Assembly: GCF_000485595.1 (NCBI RefSeq)
Contig: NW_014577137.1
Span: 332,338-360,587 of the forward strand
Reading direction: 5' to 3'
Origin: Priapulus caudatus
Lineage: Eukaryota > Priapulida > Priapulimorpha > Priapulimorphida > Priapulidae
Length of the DNA: 28,250 bases
This document shows, piece after piece, positions 16,850 to 24,600 of the stretch; the first letter of the stretch is position 1, and each line of letters begins with the position of its first letter. The position numbers and the translations under genes are program-made. Below the pieces are notes generated by a model. That model ran no database searches and was not told the DNA's origin. It was given only the letters and a program-made list of their open reading frames with translations.

Positions 16850-17440
16850 ACCTAATGCGTTTTGAGCGTAAATTTATACACGCTTTAAAAGATGCAACGC
16901 GTGTGTGACTATCGCAAGAACTTAGGGCGTGGATTTTGACGCATATCACGTCTGCCTCTTTGATCGCCTTTATGAGTAGTTCCTCCAAATTTTTGTAGGC
17001 CACAAATCCTGGTTGGTCGAATCTTGCAGCAACAGCATTGATTATCAAATCAATAGCTTCAAAATACTGGAGCTTGTAATATTCATAATGTGGTGCAGCA
17101 CATCCAACTTCGTGTTTCTTTGGCGCAGGACGTTTTCTTTGACGTTTTGGGTCAATTTAAAGCTCCAGGTATTTCAGGCTCTTGACTTTCCTTTAGGCTC
17201 TTGACTTTTTCTACCACCGAGCTATAAAATTCCTGAAATTTGTTATCAGTTTTCAGCTTCTGAATTGTTCGTTTCGTTTCCCTAACTGCATTTTGACCTT
17301 GTAACTTGGAAAACTTGGACCGTTGTAACGTTTCGGAAAGAGTATCAGTCAAACTGTACAACTGTTCGCCCATGTGTAATGCGAATAGATACTCGAATGT
17401 TTCCATCTGCGCCTGAACGTTCGAACCATTCTGTGCTTAA
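16850..17440 (-). pseudogene. Decayed hAT-type transposase fragment (ZMYM1/TTF-type family)
   Basis: On the minus strand a frame from about 17440 reads NVQAQMETFEYLFALHMGEQ, then LYSLTDTLSETLQ, and later RETKRTIQKL. It ends with stop TGA near 17152 after PEIPGALN. A one-base shift continues PKRQRKRPAPKKH, EYYKLQYFEAIDLIINAV and ARFDQPGFVAYKNLEELLIKA down to about 16975. Both pieces follow the order seen in hAT-family transposase-derived proteins annotated as zinc finger MYM-type protein 1-like: 'MxxFxYLFxLxLGExLLxxTDxLSxTLQ' then 'YFExxDxxIxxxxxRFxQPGFxxYxxLExLLLKA'. Only part of the transposase is present, there is a frameshift, and no catalytic core is visible. It is a transposon relic, not a host gene. 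Confidence 0.7.
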
Positions 17441-17905
17441 ACGTTCACTTAAACACACGTTTAACTGCAAATAAGGGCTTCATAGTTTAGGATGATACGA
17501 CTAAAACTATCTCCTCGGACTGTCCACCGTGTTGGACATAATACCTGCTGTGTCTAAGTCTATGTCGTCTTTGATTTTTCCAAAGATGGCTTCGCGTTTA
17601 GGGGAATACTGAATTAACTGAAATGCATTAATACTGAAATACAACTTGCGAGAGATCTAGTAGTGGATCACGTATATGGCCATCACCACTATTTTTACTT
17701 AGCCCCTTCAAGCCCGAATTTTATATTAAACTTTGCTCTTTCACTTCAAAACAGAACGCCAGGCATAGAGTGAAAATAATCACTTGGTTAATGGAGAGTA
17801 AACTTCTTTTCTTTCTTTTTTTATTCAACGATTTTGCTGACTACCGTCCGCTCTACACAGAACAATCTGGTTGCGACCCCCAAAATCCCCGATATTGGGT
17901 TCCTC
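17441..17905. other. Non-coding region
   Basis: Probably more of the decayed hAT copy upstream of its transposase fragment, but no further similarity can be read. Otherwise nothing seen. Confidence 0.35.
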
Positions 17906-17909
17906 CTTC

Positions 17910-17912
17910 TCT

Positions 17913-18001
<89 letters not shown>

Positions 18002-18048
18002 TTCTTCTCTCTCCTCTCTGTTTTCTCTCTCCTCTCTCCCTCTCATTT
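17910..18048. repeat. (CT)n microsatellite
   Basis: Pure CT repeat to about 17990, then CT-rich with TTT interruptions. Confidence 0.96.
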
Positions 18049-18059
18049 AATTTTATGTA

Positions 18060-18125
18060 GCATAAAAAAAGTGGGGGTGCTCGAGCCCCCTTAGCCCCCC
18101 CCCTTTCGCGGGCCATGCCCCTAGC
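18060..18125. repeat. GC-rich transposon-like end
   Basis: GTGGGGGTGCTCGAGCCCCC, then TTAGCCCCCCCCC, then TTTCGCGGGCCATGCCCCTA. This stem-plus-C-run arrangement is typical of interspersed-element ends in invertebrate genomes. No matching partner end is visible here. Confidence 0.4.
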
Positions 18126-19080
18126 CGTATTAAGTGCATATATTCATCACAAAATATAACTTATCATAAATGTTATCATCTAAATCTATGCTAATAACTC
18201 CTCTTCATTTTAAATGCATAATTTTTGCAAAATATTATTCTTCCCGGGAGATATTGCGCATGCGCGAGCACCCTTTCAGACGTGCAGCTCGGGCTGAGGA
18301 AGAGTGCATAATATAGCTTGCTGAGAGAGAGGGGTGACGGCAGACTGAGGAAAGACAGCAGGGAAGATAGCCGAGGCGCGGTAGAAGAAGGATGCTGAAC
18401 GAGAAACAAGGGAGGCAAGGGAAAGGACGGGAGTGGCAGAATATATCTCCTATATACACAGATCTATTGATAACAATTTATTACAGATATCTATGCTGAG
18501 ATCAAGAGTACCATAGCGGAAAATGTTCTGTTTTACCAAGACCTGTATCGGCGGTAATTACGAGGAGGTTCACGCGCGCGCTCGCATATATATATATACA
18601 TATATTTACGTTATATATAATATATATATATAATATATATATATATAATATATAATAATATGCTCTAATACGTCTCATAAATGTTACATGTGAACTAAAA
18701 CTATGTCAACTAAAACGGATACTATTCTAGCTTCTTCTTCTTATTTTAATAATTGTTCTGTCACGACAACACCTCCACCTTACAATACAATAAACTCCAC
18801 CTTACAATACAATAACACAGTTACTAATCACACAAGAAAGGTAATGAGTCACTACAAAGGCGCAACAAGGAATTGCACTTACATGCATCTCAAAACTATA
18901 TCATTGTAACTAATAAGTAGAAAACTAATGATTATTAATAAAGAATATTATAATCAGTTCTTCTGGCACAACACTTCAAATCAAACATTTATATAGTAAT
19001 ATATAATATATATAGTATATATATATTATATATATATATATATTAGTATATATTATATATTATAATAGTGTAAGCCCCTA
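18126..19080. other. Intergenic region, AT-rich, with short tandem repeats
   Basis: It contains a purine-rich stretch at 18290-18430, (TA)-type runs at 18586-18665 and 18995-19065, and a small tandem duplication of CTCCACCTTACAATACAATAA at about 18773-18817. No gene supported. Confidence 0.6.
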
Positions 19081-19493
19081 TATATATATATTTATTTATT
19101 GGAATCGCGTCACGCGCCATAATTGCGCGCTCCCGACCGATAACCATTTAGTTAATGTAGGTTGGCCGCAGCTCATACTCCTTTCTGGGTGACCTGCAAA
19201 TTAATTTATCAACGAAACACATACATTTATACCCTCTGATCAACGCTATGTAAAATTCACTAGACGTTGACACCGTATTCTCGGTGTCCAATATCGGTCA
19301 CAATTAATGTCCAATATTGAAACAAAGCCAGAAGATACCGCGCGTACGTCTCTCTCCGTCTTCGGTTTAGTCCAGTGGACGCTATTATTACGTGGTTAAG
19401 AGGTTACGATGGGCCTGCAAATATATCAAGACAATATAGTTATCAGATATACACGTGAATATATTATGATATCAGGAGGACCTATATTATCTT
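19081..19493. other. Intergenic region with an eroded palindrome arm at 19470-19493
   Basis: Mostly unremarkable sequence. At 19470 it reads ATCAGGAGGACCTATATTAT CTT, an internally deleted relative of the 44-bp palindrome seen at 16381 and 20957. Its right part (ACTCCTGAT) resumes after the inserted element ending at 20029. Confidence 0.5.
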
Positions 19494-19873
19494 CAGGGGC
19501 GGATCCAGGATTTTTGAAAAGGGGGTGTCCAGGAAGATAATAAAGGGCACTTTCTTGCCCTCGCCTTACTGTTTTCTGGGTGTTTTATAAAAAGCTGCCG
19601 AAGCCACTTAAGGGGGGGGGGGGCGAGCATTCCATCCAGAGATTTTTTTTAAAAATTGGTGGATTCTAGAGAGAATCTGAGCAGTAATTTGATTCTTAGA
19701 AATGCAAGAAATTTTATCAGAATCCGCGTTCCCGGAACGCCTGCGGACCGCCTCTTTGCCAATTCTAGATTTTTATATACGAATTTACATATATATAACG
19801 AGTAAGAGGTCTTTATCATAGAAAAAACTAGCGCTAAACAAGATTTTTTATGAGACAATATAAGAAAAGTGTA

Positions 19874-19933
<60 letters not shown>

Positions 19934-20029
19934 CGTGCGTGCATGCGTGCGTGCGTGCGTGCGTGTATGTTTTTTGTGGTAAAAAGAGGGGGTCCGGACC
20001 CCCTCGACCCCCCTCTGGATCCGCCCATG
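19494..20029. mobile_element. Non-autonomous hAT-like element, about 536 bp
   Basis: The left end CAGGGGCGGATCCAGGATTT and the reverse complement of the right end, CATGGGCGGATCCAGAGGGG, form terminal inverted repeats of about 15 bp with one or two mismatches. CAGGGGCGGATCCAG-type ends are characteristic of hAT superfamily elements. The flanks ATTATCTT and ATATTACT are only an imperfect 8-bp match. The interior has no transposase and includes a (GT)n/(GTGC)n tract at 19878-19965. Confidence 0.65.
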
Positions 20030-20067
20030 ATATTACTCCTGATGACATCTGTGACCAAGTTAGGCCT

Positions 20068-20174
20068 AGACTGGTACTAGCTCCCACCTCGATTACTCGA
20101 TTACTCGATTACCTCGATTACTTGATTACTCGATGGTCCCACCTAAGCCTATAGGTGGGACCGGGTACCAGTCT
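20068..20174. repeat. Inverted repeat with CGATTACT mini-array and inner palindrome
   Basis: AGACTGGTACTAGCTCCCACCT (20068-20089) pairs with AGGTGGGACCGGGTACCAGTCT (20153-20174) apart from a short mismatch block. Between them lie about six CGATTACT-like units (20089-20133). GGTCCCACCT/AGGTGGGACC forms a second stem at 20135-20162. Confidence 0.75.
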
Positions 20175-20552
20175 AAGCACCAAGCACCAAGGCACATGAC
20201 CAGTACCACCGATAGATGCTCATTTGTTTTCGATTGGCGAATCAACGACTAGGTTTGAGCGGGCGCGAGGATCAAAATATCTTTAGAAGAGCTATAAAAT
20301 ATTGAGTTCGTTAGGAAGTTGTGACGGTTTGCCTGAATTACTTACCGGTATATATTATAATTTATGCGTTAATCTGGACTTTAAGGGAGCTTAATAACAC
20401 AAAGAAGATGAGAGGTAAGCTATAATTAAAAATGGAACAAGCAATTCAAAAAGTAACGATCACCGTTAGTGTATAAATTAGTAAATTACATTGACTCATT
20501 ACAAATACTACTACTAGGCCTACAATGTATTATCAGGTTACTATGACTCGGA
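20175..20552. other. Intergenic region, no feature recognised
   Basis: Contains ATTGGCGAATCA near 20235, which includes an inverted CCAAT core. It lies 1.4 kb from the first cyclin F exon and nothing supports promoter function. Confidence 0.4.
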
Positions 20553-20561
20553 GTATGATAG

Positions 20562-20944
20562 GGCGCAAATCCACTTTAGGCACCTTATGTATCACGAAGT
20601 GATGCACAGATTTCTGTGTATCATCAACTGATGCACAGATTTCTGTGTATCATCAACTGATGCACAGACTTTCCGTATATCAAGGAATGATGCAAAAACC
20701 CCAACCCTAAACCCTAACCCTAAGTCATAAAGTATAGCCTTACTCCTTAGGTATCACGAAGTGTGTTAGGGTTAGGGTTAGGGTTGGGGTTAGGGTTAGG
20801 GTTTTTGCATCATTCCTTGATATACGGAAATTCTGTGCATCAGTTGATGATACACAGAAATCTGTGCATCAGTTGATGATACACAGAAATCTGTGCATCA
20901 CTTCGTGATACCTAAGGCTAAGGTGCCTAAAGTGGATTTGCACC
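20562..20944. mobile_element. Foldback (MULE-like) element with ~150-200 bp inverted arms carrying telomeric repeats
   Basis: The left arm begins GGCGCAAATCCACTTTAGGC and the right arm, reverse-complemented, begins GGTGCAAATCCACTTTAGGC. Both continue nearly identically through two copies of GATGCACAGATTTCTGTGTA TCATCAACT and GTATATCAAGGAATGATGCA into CCCTAA repeats (left, about 20698-20722) or TTAGGG repeats (right, about 20765-20804). The element is flanked by a perfect 9-bp duplication GTATGATAG (20553-20561 and 20945-20953). Long inverted arms with 9-bp target duplications are typical of Mutator-like foldback elements, so that class is inferred. No open frame is present, so it is non-autonomous. 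GTATCACGAAGTG recurs near the centre at 20751. Confidence 0.8.
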
Positions 20945-20954
20945 GTATGATAGT

Positions 20955-21005
20955 ACCAGGAGTAAGATAATATAGATCCTATATTATCTTACTCCTGATA
21001 GTACT
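20955..21005. repeat. Palindrome centred on GATC, second copy
   Basis: CAGGAGTAAGATAATATA, GATC, then CTATATTATCTTACTCCTG, flanked by AGTAC and GTACT arms. It is the same family as 16381-16424. It starts 1-2 bases after the foldback element's right target duplication. The following 21000-21040 is a GTACTAGTAGTA simple repeat. Confidence 0.8.
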
Positions 21006-21093
21006 AGTAGTAGTTGTACTAGTAGTAGTACTAGTACGAGTATGATCATCATGATGAAAAGTATTGATTTAAGTCGCTGAGATATAACGGGTT

Positions 21094-21459
21094 CAAGGAT
21101 AGAGAACATGGGTCCCAATAAAACTAATGTCATTTACATCAATATAAATATAATATTATATCAATATAATAGGTTAGGGTTATTGTTAGGGTTAGGGTTA
21201 GGGTAGCCACAAGTTCCCATCTCGCTTAACACTACGTGGCGAGATACACTCCTCCGCCGTGTAACTAGCCGGAGAGCCTGGTCGGTTTAGGGTTAGGGTT
21301 AGGGTTAGGGTTATGGTTAGAATTAGGGTTAGGGTTAGGCACATTGGTTTTATTGGGACCCATGTTCTCTATCCTTGGGCCGTTAGGGCCAGGGTTAGAA
21401 TTAGGGTTAGGGTTAGGCACATTGGTTTTATTGGGACCCATGTTCTCTATCCTTGGGCC
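21094..21459. repeat. Second inverted-repeat structure with interstitial telomeric arrays and a 78-bp tandem duplication
   Basis: AGGATAGAGAACATGGGTCC followed by CAATAAAACTAATGT at 21094-21130 is the inverse of the sequence ending each of two tandem copies at 21315-21381 and 21393-21459 (offset 78 bp, beginning GGTTAGAATTAGGG). TTAGGG arrays lie at 21172-21205, 21285-21339 and 21382-21416. Structure and content parallel the foldback element at 20562 but the arm sequence is different. Confidence 0.75.
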
Positions 21460-21606
21460 ACATTTTCTACCAACTGTTGCCTTGCTGTTTTAATACGCGA
21501 TTAAACTTACTCGATTCACAATTTCCACGTCGTTAGTCGTTACTGATTGGATCCGGTTGTCTCGTTGTCTGTTGAGTGTTGAAATTTGTTAGCCTAGTTT
21601 TATATC
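21460..21606 (+). promoter_or_regulatory. Presumed 5' flank / promoter region of cyclin F
   Basis: The only non-repetitive sequence between the telomeric cluster and the first cyclin F coding exon. It contains ATTGG (inverted CCAAT) at 21546. CCAAT boxes are common in cell-cycle promoters, but one such pentamer is weak evidence. No TATA box is clear. Confidence 0.25.
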
Positions 21607-21688
21607 ATGCGTTCAAAAATTCACAATATTTACAGTTATCGAAGGTGTTCGATCTGCAGGCATATTCCCATTTGAGTCAACACCAGTG

Positions 21689-24600
21689 ATGCGTTCAAGA
21701 AAATCCGAGAAGCATAATAATGACAATGCAAAGCCTTCAGTGAAAATCTGGAGTCTCCCTGAGGAACTTCATCTTAGATTACTAGAAGGACTTCCTCTTA
21801 TAGATCTTATCACAATGAGAGCTGTATGGATTTTTTTCTTCTATTTTACCTTCTCTGGCCACGTAGGCAGTTGGAACAGTTGACTCTTGGCCGTTCCTAC
21901 TGGACACTGACCAGAGGGTCGACTTCTTTATGAATTTTTAAGACACCTAGTTGACATAACGTTCTAAGTTTTTACCAACTGATCCAAGCGCCTATGGCTA
22001 TGTCCGTGACGCTCGTTGTCAGAAACACCATAATTAATTATAACAATCATGAGTGAAATGTCAACTTTTCATGACACTTCTCTTCAAACGTTATGAAATT
22101 TTAGCCTCATGATGATAATGAATATTTCTGATATTTCTGACAATGGGCCACTGGATGGCAAATTTAAGTCGACAAATAATCTTTCTAATTATCAGTTTAG
22201 AAAATCTAAAAATAATTGAAAATTTTGGCATAGACCTGATATCTAGATCAATTTACAGAAGTGTGGTTTCCGTTTACAATTAAACTGCCTGTAAATTTCG
22301 CTTACCGACTCAATCAAAAAATATATTGTCTGCACTAAAATGGTCAGATAGGGGCCTAATGTAAAATTCAAATATGCCTGTTTGCATTTTGTAATTCAAC
22401 TTTCAGGTGCATCCAGTATTTAAGGATCTGATTGATTCCAACCCGAAGCTCTGGTCCATTGCTAATGTGAATGGTCATTGGCCATCCATGGGAAACATCA
22501 GGCACTTTGAAAGGTAAGGATGCCAACTACAGTATTTCTAATACAGTTATCTATTGATCTATCTATATTTATTTAAGTTAAAAATACATTAAATTGCATT
22601 AAAATTACAGCATGTCTTGTTCTTGCCCATTTCAGAGCTGCAAACCGGGGCAATGTTGAAGCCCTAATTAAACTAGGAATTGCCTACCTGTATGATACGT
22701 GGGATAACTGTAAGTATGCTTAGATTTGCCAAACTTCACATTTCTCCACGATGTTTTAACTACATAGAAATAAATTTCACAATCAGCTTGGCCAATGAAA
22801 ATCACATGGAATAGGCTAAAAGTTAAATGCATTTTTCTGTTGATGATGGCATACTGTGAAGAGAAAACCAGTACAATGTAAAAACGTGTGTAGAGTAGGC
22901 TGGGACAGCATCCACAGGATGCAGATCCACTGGCACTACTTTATGAGGGTTCAATGGACTTATTCCTTGTTGCCATTTAGCAATAATGCTAGCAATGAAC
23001 AAACAATTGTATATGAAGACAGGTGTCTCCTGTATCATCAACTTCTGATCAGTGTAATGTTTTGCAATGTTAAATCGATTGCTTCCTTGGTCCTCGTCTC
23101 CAGTGGGAGAAGCGACAACGTGTCGTAGTCTGGACCAGAAGTGGCATTTCCACGAGACGGGAATCAGGGCGGCCGAAGCATTTAGACTCGCAGAGTCACT
23201 CACACCACATACGGCACCGTTCACTGCATTGTTTCTGCGTCCACCGTGGTCAGCCAATGGAAACTACACAAAGACTCTGGCCTTCAAGCATTTAAAGAAG
23301 ATGGCCGACTTGAATCAGGTGCGTGTAGTGTCGTGATTCCGCAATATATGGGCTGTGAAAGTAGATATAGACAGGTTATAGACCGTTTATAGACAGGTCT
23401 CTATCTCACAAGTTTTTGTTTAATAGGCCATTAAAGGGAAACAAATCTTAAAATTGAGACATATGACATTGTTGTCTGCTTTGGGAAATTTTCAATCAAC
23501 TGTTCATCTGTGAACCTTGATTATATTGCATATTCATTCAGTGTGTACTTTCAGGAAAATTCAGGAAAGATATTAACATGTGTGGCAACAATCCTCGGGA
23601 TGATGGAAGAGACAAGCAGCCAAGAGGAAGCTCTGACGTACGAGGAGAGAGCGGCCCGACTGTCATCTCCATGGTCTGCCTTCAAGCTGTGGCAGAAGAA
23701 GTATTGCACAAACGTGAGTCAGACACCACTTTGGGCTTTGTTGTGCATGCTGTGGTGCCAGGATTCGTGGTCTAAAAAGCTGGAGTGCCCTGGAAGTTTA
23801 AAATGAAAATTTACAGGCCAGGAAAGTCCTGAAAAATAGGCCATAATACTTGGAAAGTCCTGGAAAATGGCTTATTATTACGTTTGGTTGCAGAATGTCC
23901 TACAAATTGAGCATGTGTATTGCATCCGCATGTTGCCAATTATTATGACAAGTTTTAACAGTTACACTGACTGATGATATAAGATATAATATATTACAGC
24001 CCTTATTATTATATTATATAATGGTAATTAAATAATATAATATATATATATAGCCCTTTTTCATGTTTTTGCTGTCTGTGATGCATGCAGACTAGCTAAG
24101 GCAAGAGTTTGTTTGCTAATTGTGGAAGGGAAGTCCTTTAGAAGAACCTTCTTATGTCTTGAAAAAGCCATGGAAAGGCCCTGGAGAAAAAGTTTTGCCT
24201 TAGCTGCGTAAACCCTGGTTCGGCATGGTTGTGATGCATAGCCTGGAACATGTACTCATCACCACACTGCTGTTTGTGCATGTAGCCTCAAGATCGGGGT
24301 ACGGAATTGGAAGGAATCAGGAGACTGAGAGACCTTGGACCAGGTGCCTGTGTGGATGCACGTTTGGCACTCTGCCATGCGTACATGAAGAAGCAGTACG
24401 GAGGGATTCCTGAGGAGCAAGCTATCGGCTACGTGCACGGTTTTGTGCAAGAATCACATCCAACGTGGGCTGGCATGGCATTAAGAAGCAATCCTCAGCT
24501 GACGAACATAATGCGGTATTATATCATCTATACACCTCCCTCAACAAATTGCATACTTGGAATTATTTTTTTGGTTGTTAGCTCAGCTGACGAAGTCAGC

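Noticed and set aside
20220-20275. CCAAT core and TTTGAG-like motifs as a cyclin F cell-cycle promoter
   Set aside because: Very short motifs, 1.4 kb from the coding start, with two foldback structures in between.
20690-21420. A chromosome end
   Set aside because: The TTAGGG tracts are short, occur in both orientations, sit in inverted repeats and are followed by the complete start of cyclin F.
22823-23257. 144-codon minus-strand open frame
   Set aside because: It overlaps cyclin F exon 4, which has matching splice phases and conserved sequence on the + strand.
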